This document shows, in pieces, positions 36,388 through 45,162 of a stretch of 64,000 nt of DNA; the first letter of the stretch is position 1; each line of letters opens with the position of its first letter. Below the pieces are notes generated by a model that worked only from the letters and a program-made list of their open reading frames with translations, was not told the origin of the DNA and made no database searches. Source of the DNA: CAWAND01 sp963807065 (GTDB lineage Bacteria; Chloroflexota; Anaerolineae; Anaerolineales; E44-bin32). The stretch is taken from assembly GCA_963807065.1 (NCBI GenBank), contig CAWDZQ010000004.1:1364001-1428000 (forward strand). Reading direction: 5' to 3'. The translations under genes were made by a program, and so were the position numbers.

Positions 36388-37176
36388 CTAGCGGTCCCTG
36401 GCCGGCGCGCCGGGGTCGTTCTTGACCCGGTTGGTAAGAATTCCGATCCCTTCGATCTCTATCGCCACTTCGTCCCCATCAACCAGCGGGCCGACGCCGG
36501 ACGGCGTTCCAGTGAGAATCACGTCGCCCGGCTCCAGGGTCATCACCGACGAGGCGAAAGCGACGATCTGGTGCACGGGGAAGATCATGTCGCGCGTGGA
36601 GGCCATCTGACGAAGCTGGTCGTTGACGGTGCACGTGATGAGGGCATCAGCCGGGTCGAATTCGGTTTCGATCCAGGGACCGATTGGGCAGAACGTGTCG
36701 AAACCCTTGCCGCGCGTCCATTGGCCGTCCTGGCGCTGCAAATCGCGGGCGGTGACGTCGTTGGCGATCGTGAACCCGAGCAAGACGTCCATGGCATGGC
36801 GCGGCTCGACCCAGCGACAGCGTTGACCGACGACAGCCGCCAGCTCGGCTTCGTGCTCCACCTGCTGGGATTGCGGGGGGAGGCAGACGGGCTCGCCGTC
36901 GCCGATCACAGCCGTGGAGGGCTTGAGGAACAAGAGGGGCAGCTCAGGGGGTTCAGCGTCGTGTTCGGCGGCATGGGCCGCATAGTTGCGGCCGACGCAG
37001 ATGATCTTTCCGGGTGTGACCGGCGGGAGCAGGTCCAGCGACTCGAGGGGCAGCCTGACCTCTTTGCGGCGGAACTCGCCGTAGGGTGAGCCATCCACCA
37101 GCCCGACTTTACCTTCTGAAAGCCAACCCCACTGGACAGGCGAGTCGGCCGCCTTTCGATAACGGACCAAGCGCAT
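36388..37176 (-). CDS. Fumarylacetoacetate hydrolase family protein
   Basis: 262 residues. The FAH fold with metal ligands in VEHEAELAAVVGQRCRWVEP, LLGFTIANDVTARDLQRQDG, KGFDTFCPIGPWIETEFDP and DVILTGTPSGVGPLVDGDEV. It is probably a hydrolase or isomerase for a 2-keto acid of aromatic catabolism, exact substrate unknown. A GGAGG box lies twelve bases before ATG 37176; the in-frame TTG at 37188 is the alternative. Confidence 0.85.
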   Translation of the reverse strand: MRLVRYRKAADSPVQWGWLSEGKVGLVDGSPYGEFRRKEVRLPLESLDLLPPVTPGKIICVGRNYAAHAAEHDAEPPELPLLFLKPSTAVIGDGEPVCLPPQSQQVEHEAELAAVVGQRCRWVEPRHAMDVLLGFTIANDVTARDLQRQDGQWTRGKGFDTFCPIGPWIETEFDPADALITCTVNDQLRQMASTRDMIFPVHQIVAFASSVMTLEPGDVILTGTPSGVGPLVDGDEVAIEIEGIGILTNRVKNDPGAPARDR

Positions 37177-37197
37177 AGGTAGTGTCAACCTCCGATT

Positions 37198-37872
37198 TCA
37201 ATCCAGCGTAGGTTTGTAGCCCCAGACCAAATCGTAGTCCATCTGCCACGGGAAAAATTGAACGTCCACCAATCCGGCGTCCTCGAGGATTTGGCGCAGT
37301 GCGCCCTGGCTGAAGTAATGGCCAAAGATGAGCCGCGCCTGCCAACCGATGCGGTTCGACACGAGCAGCCAGCCGTCCCTGCGCAGGACACGGGCCATCT
37401 CCCTCAGCGTGCCGGCCGGCCCTGGAGTGAATTCGAGCATCTCCAAGGAGGCTACCAGATCGAAGGATTCGTTGGCGAACGGCAGGGGCTGGGACCATCC
37501 TTGGACCCATTGGGAGGGGTAAGGCAAACTAAACGATCGGCCGAGGTCGAGCATTTTATGGGATGGTTCGAGGGCCCAAAGCGTTCCCTTCAGACCCCCG
37601 GCGGCCCCGATGGCCCGCGCCAACCGGCCAGTGCCGGCCCCTACGTCGAGCAGCCGGACACCTCTAAGATCGCCAAAGACGGTTGCCACCGGTTCGCCCA
37701 GGGTGCGCCGTTCCCAATCAACATCGAAGTGCTTGATGCCGTCGTAACGCCCCGCAGCGACGTTGTAAGTCCAGATTACCGATCGGCGGCCGAGATGGGC
37801 ACCCTCGCAGAAGTAGAGCTCCCATACAGCCAGCATGATCAGGATGAGCGCGGCAGCCAGGAGGATCCACAT
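37198..37872 (-). CDS. Class I SAM-dependent methyltransferase, membrane-anchored
   Basis: 224 residues. An N-terminal helix (WILLAAALILIMLAVWELYF) precedes a methyltransferase domain with motif I VRLLDVGAGTGRLARAIGAA, then SFDLVASLEMLEFTPGPAGT and MARVLRRDGWLLVSNRIG. Similar to UbiE/phospholipid-type enzymes; substrate unknown. It ends 21 bases before the FAH gene. Confidence 0.78.
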   Translation of the reverse strand: MWILLAAALILIMLAVWELYFCEGAHLGRRSVIWTYNVAAGRYDGIKHFDVDWERRTLGEPVATVFGDLRGVRLLDVGAGTGRLARAIGAAGGLKGTLWALEPSHKMLDLGRSFSLPYPSQWVQGWSQPLPFANESFDLVASLEMLEFTPGPAGTLREMARVLRRDGWLLVSNRIGWQARLIFGHYFSQGALRQILEDAGLVDVQFFPWQMDYDLVWGYKPTLD

Positions 37873-37923
37873 GGGCGATGGAAGGGATGTCAGGCCCGGC
37901 GCGCGGCCCGCCGAACGGCCAGC

Positions 37924-38772
37924 TCAGTCACGAGGGTCCGGGCCTTTCTGGCCGGCCAGAGTCATGGTCAACTCGCGCAGCCGCCGGCCATCGGGCTTAA
38001 ACCGTCCCGGCCGCGCCTTCATCAGCATGCGCATCAGGGCAAGGCTCAGAATATCCAGCATGAGCTGGGCCATGACCGGATCGTGACCGACGCCTGTGGC
38101 AAGCACCAGGTCGGCGTGAGATGTGACCCTGTTGGAAGGAGCCGTCACCAGCGCCACCGTGCCTGCGCCGTGTTTGTGGGCCTCCTCGAGGGCGCGGTCG
38201 AGGATTGGCGTTTCCCCGTCGCTTTCGATGGCGATCACCAGATCGCCCCGATGGATGCCGGCCAAGGCGCGAGCGACGTCGGCCGCCGAGCCGGCGCTGT
38301 AGTGCACGGTATGGCCCCCGAGTTCGAGCCATGCCCCCAATGTGCGGGCCGCCGGCAGGGTCAACCCCTCTGCCAAGATGACCACGCGCGCAGCCTCATC
38401 CAGGAGCTTGACGAAGCGATTGGCGGCGTCAAGGGGAAAACGGCGTCGAACCTGGTCGATGAGCGAAGCGGCTTGATCCAAGGCACCCATGGCCGCCTCT
38501 TCCGGGGAATTGGCCGGACACGTGGCGGGAGGCGCAAGGATCTGCTGGACCCGCGCTTGAACCTCACGCTGCAGTTCACGGTATCCAGGATAGCCAAGCC
38601 GTTGGGCGAACCGCACCACCGTTGCCGGATCAAGATCAAGATGATGCGCGAGTTCTGTGCCGGAGAGGAAGGCCGCTTGATCAAAGGAATCGAGCAAGAA
38701 ATCTGCCAAGACCTGGAAGCTGGGGGTCAAGTCCGGCTTGGCCTCTCGAATGCGTGTCTCGAAGGACGGCAT
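37924..38772 (-). CDS. MurR/RpiR-family transcriptional regulator
   Basis: 282 residues. N-terminal HTH_6 domain (FLSGTELAHHLDLDPATVVR, FAQRLGYPGYRELQREVQ) and C-terminal SIS sugar-phosphate-binding domain (VVILAEGLTLPAARTLGAWL, IHRGDLVIAIESDGETPILD). It probably senses a sugar phosphate, yet no sugar genes are adjacent. Last backbone gene before tRNA-Val. Confidence 0.85.
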   Translation of the reverse strand: MPSFETRIREAKPDLTPSFQVLADFLLDSFDQAAFLSGTELAHHLDLDPATVVRFAQRLGYPGYRELQREVQARVQQILAPPATCPANSPEEAAMGALDQAASLIDQVRRRFPLDAANRFVKLLDEAARVVILAEGLTLPAARTLGAWLELGGHTVHYSAGSAADVARALAGIHRGDLVIAIESDGETPILDRALEEAHKHGAGTVALVTAPSNRVTSHADLVLATGVGHDPVMAQLMLDILSLALMRMLMKARPGRFKPDGRRLRELTMTLAGQKGPDPRD

Positions 38773-38860
38773 GCTGTGGCTCCGACGTGCCTCAAAGGCA
38801 GGGTGGGGTGGCGAGCAACTATAGCATCTCCGGGCGAGGCAGGCAAAGGCCGGGGTCGCG

Positions 38861-38889
38861 TTGACCCCAAAGGGCGGCCTCGATATAAT
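38861..38889 (+). promoter_or_regulatory. Promoter of tRNA-Val
   Basis: TTGACC (38861-38866) and a perfect TATAAT (38884-38889) with a 17-base spacer. The expected +1 falls at about 38896, the first base of the mature tRNA, so the transcript may have little or no 5' leader. Confidence 0.75.
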
Positions 38890-38895
38890 CCGGAA

Positions 38896-38969
38896 GGGCG
38901 GATAGCTCAGTTGGTTAGAGCACTTCTCTTACACAGAAGGGGTCGCAGGTTCGAGTCCTGTTCCGCCCA
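38896..38969 (+). tRNA. tRNA-Val (anticodon TAC)
   Basis: 74 bases. Acceptor GGGCGGA (38896-38902) pairs with TCCGCCC (38962-38968); the anticodon arm CTTCT/AGAAG holds the loop CTTACAC, anticodon TAC; the T arm is GCAGG-TTCGAGT-CCTGT. Discriminator A; CCA is not encoded. A tyrosine integrase gene lies just downstream, so its 3' part is a likely attachment site. Confidence 0.95.
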
Positions 38970-38971
38970 CT

Positions 38972-39007
38972 GATTTAACCCCCATATATGGGGGTTAAAT
39001 CTTTCTT
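38972..39007 (+). terminator. Terminator of tRNA-Val
   Basis: A perfect palindrome: GATTTAACCCCC (38972-38983), loop ATATAT, GGGGGTTAAATC (38990-39001), followed by TTTCTT. Being symmetric, it could also end leftward transcripts. The integrase gene (minus strand) ends 28 bases further right. Confidence 0.85.
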
Positions 39008-39034
39008 AGGCCTGCAGGTGGGGGTGTCACGATT

Positions 39035-40198
39035 CTATTTTGATACGGGGTTCGTTTCTGGTGCAATTGGGTGCAGTTTGACAGGTGTTACCAATTCATC
39101 GATCATCTCCGCTGCTTCTGCCTGCATGCCGGGAATCAGGTGTCCGTATATGTCCAATGTAATGGACGGTTTTGCATGACCTAGCCTTCTAGATACGACT
39201 ATCACCGGAACCCCGTGATTGAGCATCAGAGAGGCGGATGTGTGCCTCAGGTCATGGAAACGGATTTTTGGCAAACCCGCATCCCTGAGCAGTTGATAAT
39301 AATCTCTCAGCAGGTTGTGAGGATCGATGGGCTTCCCCAGGGAGTTGGGGAAGATTAAGTCATGCTCAATCCAACGGTCTCCAGCAGATTGCACCTCCGA
39401 TTGTTGGCGTTTCCTGTGGCACTTAAGAACTTCGATGGTTCTTGTGCCAAGCGTCAGAATCCGTTTGCCGTATTTTGTCTTGGGTGGAGAAAATCGGACG
39501 CCCTGTCCGTCGGGTCTTACAAGTTGCCGTTCAACTTTGATGGTCTGGTTGGTCCAGTCAAGGTCGGTCCACTTCAGTCCCAGGATCTCCATCTGTCGCA
39601 TGCCCGTCGTCACGGCAAAGTGGTAGAGTGCTTCCAATCGATTGTTTTTGGACGCTGCCAGCATCTGGTTAACCTGGCTTTCATCGAAGATCTTCATTTC
39701 TTTGAAAGGTGCCTTTGGTGGTTTGGTGAGGCTGGCAGGATTACGCCCAATCATGCCGGTTTTGACAGCTTGAGACAATGCACTGCACAGTACAGTATGG
39801 ATCTTAATGACGGTGTAGGTTCCAACACCCCGTGTCAGAAGATGATCGTATAGACTTTGGATTTGGTCAGGTCTCAAATCTCTGACCTTGGCATGCCCGA
39901 TACTGGGTATGACGTAGCTGTGCATCACTTGGTTGTAATGCGTCCATGTTGTCCGCCGTAGGGACATCTTTGAGCTGGATAGCCAGCCTGTTATAAACTC
40001 TTCAAAGGTAACTTTGGTGCTGGCATACGTCATTCCGTCATCAATCTGTCCATTGGTCTTTCTAAGCCATTCGAGACATTCGCGCCGTGTTTTGGCGCTG
40101 AAATTCAACCTTCGACCATCCAGAGTGACTTGAGCTCGCCATTTACCATCTCTTCGCTGGTATATGGTCCCCTCATGATTGCATCGTCTTTTCGCCAT
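39035..40198 (-). CDS. Tyrosine-type site-specific integrase of the island
   Basis: 387 residues. N-terminal Arm-type segment (GTIYQRRDGKWRAQVTLDG), SAM-like core-binding domain, catalytic domain with Arg in TTGMRQMEILGLKWTDLDW, HxxR in RFHDLRHTSASLMLNHGVP, His/Tyr in RRLGHAKPSITLDIYGHLI. This is the phage/ICE type that integrates at tRNA genes. It ends about 65 bases from tRNA-Val. It lacks any visible IntI-type patch and is 8 kb from the cassette array, so it is not the integron integrase. Confidence 0.9.
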   Translation of the reverse strand: MAKRRCNHEGTIYQRRDGKWRAQVTLDGRRLNFSAKTRRECLEWLRKTNGQIDDGMTYASTKVTFEEFITGWLSSSKMSLRRTTWTHYNQVMHSYVIPSIGHAKVRDLRPDQIQSLYDHLLTRGVGTYTVIKIHTVLCSALSQAVKTGMIGRNPASLTKPPKAPFKEMKIFDESQVNQMLAASKNNRLEALYHFAVTTGMRQMEILGLKWTDLDWTNQTIKVERQLVRPDGQGVRFSPPKTKYGKRILTLGTRTIEVLKCHRKRQQSEVQSAGDRWIEHDLIFPNSLGKPIDPHNLLRDYYQLLRDAGLPKIRFHDLRHTSASLMLNHGVPVIVVSRRLGHAKPSITLDIYGHLIPGMQAEAAEMIDELVTPVKLHPIAPETNPVSK

Positions 40199-40290
40199 TT
40201 CCTCTACTCCTTTCCAAGTTCAAGTTTCAAGGAAAGGCGACTCTTCAACCCTTGTCTGTTCTTCAATTGTTAAGGTGCGCGCTGTTCGTG

Positions 40291-40614
40291 TCATTGTATC
40301 AATTGCCTACGAGCACAGTAATCCCGAGATTTTGAACAAGTCGAGCTAAACGCCCGAGACCAGGCAGGGGACCCTGCAAGTGATAGCACTATGCAATGGC
40401 TGCCTGCCTCTGTGCCTTCGAACTCGATGAACTTCTCCAAGTCCTCGGGTCGTATTCGGACAGTGCGACCTATTCGGATGCTGGGGAGCTCACCTCGTTC
40501 CACTAGCTGGTAAACTGTTGAGAGACCCATATTGAGCGTTGTTGCAACATCTTGAGCATTCAATAATCTGGATAGAGTCTTCTCTTCGATCGAAATATCC
40601 TCTTTGGGCAACAT
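40291..40614 (-). CDS. Excisionase-like HTH protein
   Basis: 107 residues. LLNAQDVATTLNMGLSTVYQ and LVERGELPSIRIGRTVRIRP are the MerR-like HTH_17 (excisionase/DNA-binding) domain; the C-terminal 35 residues are not conserved-looking. It lies upstream of the integrase on the same strand and probably directs excision. ATG 40614 chosen. Confidence 0.75.
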   Translation of the reverse strand: MLPKEDISIEEKTLSRLLNAQDVATTLNMGLSTVYQLVERGELPSIRIGRTVRIRPEDLEKFIEFEGTEAGSHCIVLSLAGSPAWSRAFSSTCSKSRDYCARRQLIQ

Positions 40615-41220
40615 ACTCCATGAACCTCCAAATCTGTCAGTGTGGCGTGCCATTGGTGACGTAGGTTTCGGCATGCAGCAGGTTGATACTGCGAGATTTG
40701 AAATCGGTCAGTTCTCGAGTGCCGAACATCATGAGCATCAAACCAAGTACGTGAACGATGACAGAATGGAGGAGCCCATATCGGCTCTGTGTATGAGTTG
40801 TCCTCTTCACTCGCTTTACTCAACCCTCCTCCGTTCTTATACATACTCTATCGGGATTGAGCTGGCATGGGCGTGACGATAGCGTGATGTCAACGTTAGA
40901 CAATCAGTAGTGAGTCGGAGAGCTTCACCAATCCATTCAGAAAGTAGAACAGGGTTCAGCTGCTTGATGCGCAGACGAGTAGAAATACAGGGGGAGCAAG
41001 GACAAGCCCCATTACGGACAACGCTACTAAGAAGTCGTTCCCCAAGGGACTAAGTGGTTTCTGACGTGAAATCAACTGGGCTGGCAATTTGAAGTCATCG
41101 TATGGGTGGCTATGCTTGGCCAAGTCACCTGGTTCAGGCGCCGGGCATCGATCCTATCGACTTCCTGGAGTCTGGCAAGGATGTTAGGCCGGGCACGCAG
41201 CTTCCGAAACCACGGAAGTG
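40615..41220. other. Intergenic stretch of the island, no gene seen
   Basis: About 600 bases between the excisionase-like gene and the M23 gene. I see no convincing coding frame, RNA gene or repeat. It is lower in GC than the backbone, like the integrase region, which fits acquired DNA. Confidence 0.4.
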
Positions 41221-41973
41221 CTACCGCTGGCACGAGGAGGGTGGGCCGTCGCCGAACTCCTCCCACGGGCACAGGGACTCCTGCCCGGGGAGGATCGCCT
41301 GGTTTGGATTGACGACGTGACAAGTTCCGTCGGGCTCACAGCGACGGATCTCAAAATGCAAGTGCGGCCCGGTGGCATTGCCCGTCTCCCCGCTCTTTCC
41401 AACAAGTGAGCCCGACTGAACAAGGTCACCCTCGGACATTACAAGGCTTGAAGAGCCGCTTGGGGAACTCGATGAGCCTTTCACCCCACAGCACAGATGC
41501 CCAAGGATCACCTGCCAGCCCTCGTTCTCGATAACAACGGCCCATCCCAGGTAGTAGTTCCAGCCGACGAAGGTGACCTGTCCGCCGTACGGGGTCCAGA
41601 CCTGTCGCCCCTGCTCGCCGTTTGTCGCCCAGTCGATTCCGGTATGGGCGTGGCCGTCACGTCCCTGAGTGTCGCCAAAGCAGCTCGACATCCGGGCAGG
41701 CCCCTCCACCGGAAGCATGCAAATGAAGGAGGCTGGGCCGGCGTAGCCGGTGGGCTCCCAGTAGAAGGAACCCGTTGAGTAGCTGGGCGCCCCGGGAAGC
41801 CCCGGATCGGAGGCCACGGCCTGAGGGGTGCCCTGGATCCAACCCCAAGCCTCGTCCTGCGCCCATCCCGGCATAGCCTCGGCCACCACAGAGGTTGCTG
41901 CGGCCAGAAAGGCGAAGTAGGTTGCCCCGATACAAAGCAGAGGAGCGAAAACGAAGACGAGCAGCTTCTTCAC
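41221..41973 (-). CDS. M23-family peptidase (conjugation-associated)
   Basis: 250 residues. An N-terminal hydrophobic helix (LVFVFAPLLCIGATYFAFLA) then an M23 endopeptidase domain with HAHTGIDWATNGEQGRQVWT (first ligands) and GNATGPHLHFEIRRCEP (HxH). It likely opens peptidoglycan for the secretion channel, as VirB1-type hydrolases do. It follows the VirB4 gene after nine bases, so it is part of the same operon. Confidence 0.8.
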   Translation of the reverse strand: MKKLLVFVFAPLLCIGATYFAFLAAATSVVAEAMPGWAQDEAWGWIQGTPQAVASDPGLPGAPSYSTGSFYWEPTGYAGPASFICMLPVEGPARMSSCFGDTQGRDGHAHTGIDWATNGEQGRQVWTPYGGQVTFVGWNYYLGWAVVIENEGWQVILGHLCCGVKGSSSSPSGSSSLVMSEGDLVQSGSLVGKSGETGNATGPHLHFEIRRCEPDGTCHVVNPNQAILPGQESLCPWEEFGDGPPSSCQR

Positions 41974-41982
41974 GGCTGCGGC

Positions 41983-44091
41983 CTAGAATACGCCCCACGC
42001 TTCGGGGACGGCGACCCAAACCCTGATGTTCCCTTCGGGCAGCACGAGGATGCCATGCCCGCTTCCGAGACGCTGCAGCGATTGCGCCATGTGGTCGGTT
42101 AGGGAGAAGATCTGCTGAAGCCGGCTGGCCTCCACCGGGCGCTGCTCCATGAGGAAGGTGTTCCCGACGACGGACAGGATCCGTCGGCCGATGGGAGTGT
42201 CGATGAATTCGGCCACCTGCTGGCTAGCCATCCAGAGGGCAGTGCGTCGCTTGCGGAATCGGCGGGCCATGTTCTCTATTGCCGTGCCGCCTCCGGGAGC
42301 TTCCATCAACTTCCAGACCTCGTCCAGGAAAACGTGCTGGGCTCCTGAGGGATCGGCGGTGTGTCGGCGGACGACCTCGCCCCAAATCAGGCCCATGACC
42401 TGCCAGAGGTACACGCGAAGCTGGTCCGAAGCGGCGTTCACGTGCTGCAGCCCAAAGACCACCAGGGACTCTTCGCTGGGGTCGAACGTGGTCGGTGTGT
42501 TGAAGTACGGAGCGTACACGCCCTGGGTGTAGGGGCGCAGCATCTCTGCCAGCGATCTTGGGGCTTCGGAAGGAGCTGTCTCCAAGATGCGGGCGATATC
42601 GGCCAGCCGGGGTGCATCCTCGTGCCTCCAGATGTGACGAAGCTCACCCTCCTGGTTCTCTGTGAGCCACCCCCGGTCTTGCAGGGCCATACGGTAGGCT
42701 TCGGCCAGGGCATTCCACTCCCGCCCTTTGGGCAGAGGCTGGCCGCGGATCAACTCGCAGAATGCGATCAGGTGCTCGGTTCCGGCCATAAGCGGATCCT
42801 CCGAATCCGGCGGGATGTCCATGATGTTGATCCGTTCCCCCGAAGCCGATCCCACCTCGATGTATCGACCCCCGTAGCGATCGCAGAAGTCCCTCATTTC
42901 GCCCTCGACGTCCACGGCCATCGCCCGGCCCCCGGCGAGCAGCGTAGACAGGATGACCGAGCGAAGCATGACGCTTTTGCCGGCGCCTGGCCGCCCCAGA
43001 ATGAGATACGAGGGGGTGCGGTCGGCGGCCGCGCCGAAAGGATCAACCCGAACCGGCAGCTTGTGGTGCTCGTCGATGCCCAGATAGATCCCTTCAGAAT
43101 CCATCAGTCGGCGTTCGGTGGGCCAGAAGAAGGTCCCCAAACTCCCCGGTGTCATGTTCCTTGGCTTCTGATTGAGAGCTAAAGACCCGACTGGGATTGT
43201 GCTCTTCCAAAGAAGCAGCTGGCTGTGCCGGGCCGGGAACGCCGAAGCCCCTATGGTGGTCAGAAAGCTCTCCAAGTCCCGGCATCGTTTAGCCAGTGTG
43301 CGCTCATCTGGGGCGCTCCGAGTGACGAAGAGCCGGATGAAGATCGGCGTCTGCCCCGTCGTCTCCATCCGCATGCGTTGTTCCTGGACAGCGCCCACCT
43401 CCTGGTAGGTGCCGAAGTTGGCCAGCAGGCCCTTCTGGGCCTTGGCGTGCTCCTGGGCGGATAGCTGGACTTCCCGCGCGCGGAGCTTGTTGGCGACTAG
43501 AGCTGGGTCGGCGACTTCGAGATACAGCGATCCGCTCCACCCACCTTCCAGACTGACCAGACGATGGATCATGGAAGGGTGGTTGGGCTGGAAGTCGTGA
43601 ACAACGTAGCCGGTCAGCTTCACACCGTCGATCTCGATCCAACTGTCCTGTTCGAGCACAGTGTCGGGAGCCAGCAGGTCGGCCAACCGGTCAGGAGTGA
43701 GATCCGGGGGGAAGGCGTCTTCTGGTGGAGGGGTCCGTGCCCGGGGGCGCTCTCCCGCTGCCAGTTCGAGAGCCGCATCCCGAGCGCTGTTGGCCGAAAC
43801 CCCAGTGGCCGCCGGGTGGAGGGCGCGCCACAGGACCTGACACATTTCCGCCGGTGCGAGGGGACGCAAGGGTATCCCGGCGGCCCCAAACGAGGCCGTG
43901 AGAACGGCGAGTCGCTGCTCAAGCACCTCGCGGGCCGCGGGAGCATGCGCGAGCATTGCCTCGATGTCGGGTGAAGAGTGTCCATCCCGAGAAAAAAGAA
44001 AGGCCCTGTTCGCCTGGAGTCCGGGGCGATGGTGCAGTGTGAGGATCGAGCGCCAGGCGATCGGCTGCGTGTCATCGAACCAGGAGGCCAA
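41983..44091 (-). CDS. VirB4-type conjugation ATPase, main part (frameshifted)
   Basis: 702 residues. Walker A YLILGRPGAGKSVMLRSVIL, Walker B HVFLDEVWKLMEAPGGG, then RRFRKRRTALWMASQQVAEF, the order of VirB4/TraC ATPases that power T4SS assembly. Homology continues upstream of TTG 44091 in the same frame (EPHDETPDLDYFIQSA) up to about 44300, where a one-base shift joins the N-terminal part at 44228-44512. Full length would be about 840 residues. Confidence 0.82.
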   Translation of the reverse strand: MASWFDDTQPIAWRSILTLHHRPGLQANRAFLFSRDGHSSPDIEAMLAHAPAAREVLEQRLAVLTASFGAAGIPLRPLAPAEMCQVLWRALHPAATGVSANSARDAALELAAGERPRARTPPPEDAFPPDLTPDRLADLLAPDTVLEQDSWIEIDGVKLTGYVVHDFQPNHPSMIHRLVSLEGGWSGSLYLEVADPALVANKLRAREVQLSAQEHAKAQKGLLANFGTYQEVGAVQEQRMRMETTGQTPIFIRLFVTRSAPDERTLAKRCRDLESFLTTIGASAFPARHSQLLLWKSTIPVGSLALNQKPRNMTPGSLGTFFWPTERRLMDSEGIYLGIDEHHKLPVRVDPFGAAADRTPSYLILGRPGAGKSVMLRSVILSTLLAGGRAMAVDVEGEMRDFCDRYGGRYIEVGSASGERINIMDIPPDSEDPLMAGTEHLIAFCELIRGQPLPKGREWNALAEAYRMALQDRGWLTENQEGELRHIWRHEDAPRLADIARILETAPSEAPRSLAEMLRPYTQGVYAPYFNTPTTFDPSEESLVVFGLQHVNAASDQLRVYLWQVMGLIWGEVVRRHTADPSGAQHVFLDEVWKLMEAPGGGTAIENMARRFRKRRTALWMASQQVAEFIDTPIGRRILSVVGNTFLMEQRPVEASRLQQIFSLTDHMAQSLQRLGSGHGILVLPEGNIRVWVAVPEAWGVF

Positions 44092-44227
44092 GGAAGCCGT
44101 TATGTGTTCGGCTGCATCCGATAAAGCTGCGGCCTGGCGCCTCTCACGTCCATCTGCGTCTTTCCTGCTTCCAGCCTCCCCCCACCGCCTGGCGCTTTGG
44201 ATGAAGTAGTCGAGGTCCGGCGTTTCG

Positions 44228-44512
44228 TCATGCGGTTCCAGCAGGACGGATATCTGGAAGCTCGTACCGGGCGGAAGTCTTTCGAGCGCCGAACTCGTAG
44301 CGCTCGGCCCACTGGTTGAAATCCTGGCCGCTGAAGCCGGTGTCGAAGGGCGGCATTTCGAGCATGACTAAGAAGGCGCCGTCGTGGGTCAGGAGCATGT
44401 CCTCAGTGAGGGCGGCGACGGTAACGAGCGACGAGGTGTCGGCCTGCGGCTGCCCCGGTCCGACCCCATCATTCAATCTCCCCATGCCCATCCGGCGGAA
44501 GAATCGGTTCAC
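44228..44512 (-). CDS. VirB4-type ATPase, N-terminal part (frameshifted)
   Basis: N-terminal part of the same VirB4-like protein: ALTEDMLLTHDGAFLVMLEM, FDTGFSGQDFNQWAERYE. After that the frame is lost; one frame over, ALERLPPGTSFQISVLLEPH continues the family pattern. The shift lies around 44295-44310. Confidence 0.7.
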   Translation of the reverse strand: MNRFFRRMGMGRLNDGVGPGQPQADTSSLVTVAALTEDMLLTHDGAFLVMLEMPPFDTGFSGQDFNQWAERYEFGARKTSARYELPDIRPAGTA

Positions 44513-44578
44513 ATCCCGCGCCCCTGGCCATGTCCGGCGTCGCGCTGATGGGGTCTGCCTGGGTCGTCGGCCGTCATC

Positions 44579-45103
44579 TCAGAACCTCGTTCTTCCCAGC
44601 CAGAGCTGAAATTCGGACAGTCCGCCCAACCAGATCCAGGCTAGGAGCATCGCCAGAAAGGAGAGGCTGAGTACCGAGAGGAGCAAGCCCGGACCGAGAG
44701 GAAGAGGGCGAACATACATCCGGCCCATAGGGTTGCGCCGGGTGGGTGCAGGCTCAGGGTGATCCGTTTCCTCCGATTCTGGCTGAAGGGCATGCATCGC
44801 CCGCTTAGGCTGATGAGTTGGCGCCGCACCGCGCTGGCGGAAGCGGGCACGGGTCTGGTACCGGAGCAGGTTGACCAGGTACTGTTCAATGGTTCTCCCG
44901 GTCTGCCGATCGCGGCCGAAGGCCACGGACAGCCCCAAGCCCACGACCAGCACCACCAAACCCACCCTCATGACGAAGCCGATCTTCAGGATGACGATCA
45001 TGATCGCCACGGCCAGGGCGACGCCCAGGATGATCAGCTCTCTGGCGCCCAGAGCGATGAAGCTCTTGGGAGATTCGATTCGCGGTGGAACAGGTTTGGT
45101 CAT
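44579..45103 (-). CDS. PrgI/VirB3-like T4SS membrane protein
   Basis: 174 residues. Two close N-terminal helices (LIILGVALAVAIMIVILKIG, FVMRVGLVVLVVGLGLSVAF), a charged middle and a C-terminal helix (LLLSVLSLSFLAMLLAWIWL). Position between VirB6-like and VirB4 genes and the paired helices fit the PrgI/VirB3 role. ATG 45103 chosen from context; the longer frame upstream is basic, low-complexity and unlikely. Confidence 0.6.
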   Translation of the reverse strand: MTKPVPPRIESPKSFIALGARELIILGVALAVAIMIVILKIGFVMRVGLVVLVVGLGLSVAFGRDRQTGRTIEQYLVNLLRYQTRARFRQRGAAPTHQPKRAMHALQPESEETDHPEPAPTRRNPMGRMYVRPLPLGPGLLLSVLSLSFLAMLLAWIWLGGLSEFQLWLGRTRF

Positions 45104-45162
45104 TCGTCTCTTGATTCCCTTGTTGGCTATGGACGCCCTCGGCAAAGAGCGGCCAGGGCGAC

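Noticed and set aside
38896..38969. Second attachment-site copy of the tRNA 3' end inside the window
   Set aside because: I looked for repeats of TTCGAGTCCTGTTCCGCCC and found none.
39035..40198. Tyrosine recombinase as the integron integrase of the array
   Set aside because: It has an Arm-type N-terminus, sits beside tRNA-Val with an excisionase-like gene, shows no IntI-type patch and is about 8 kb from the first cassette.
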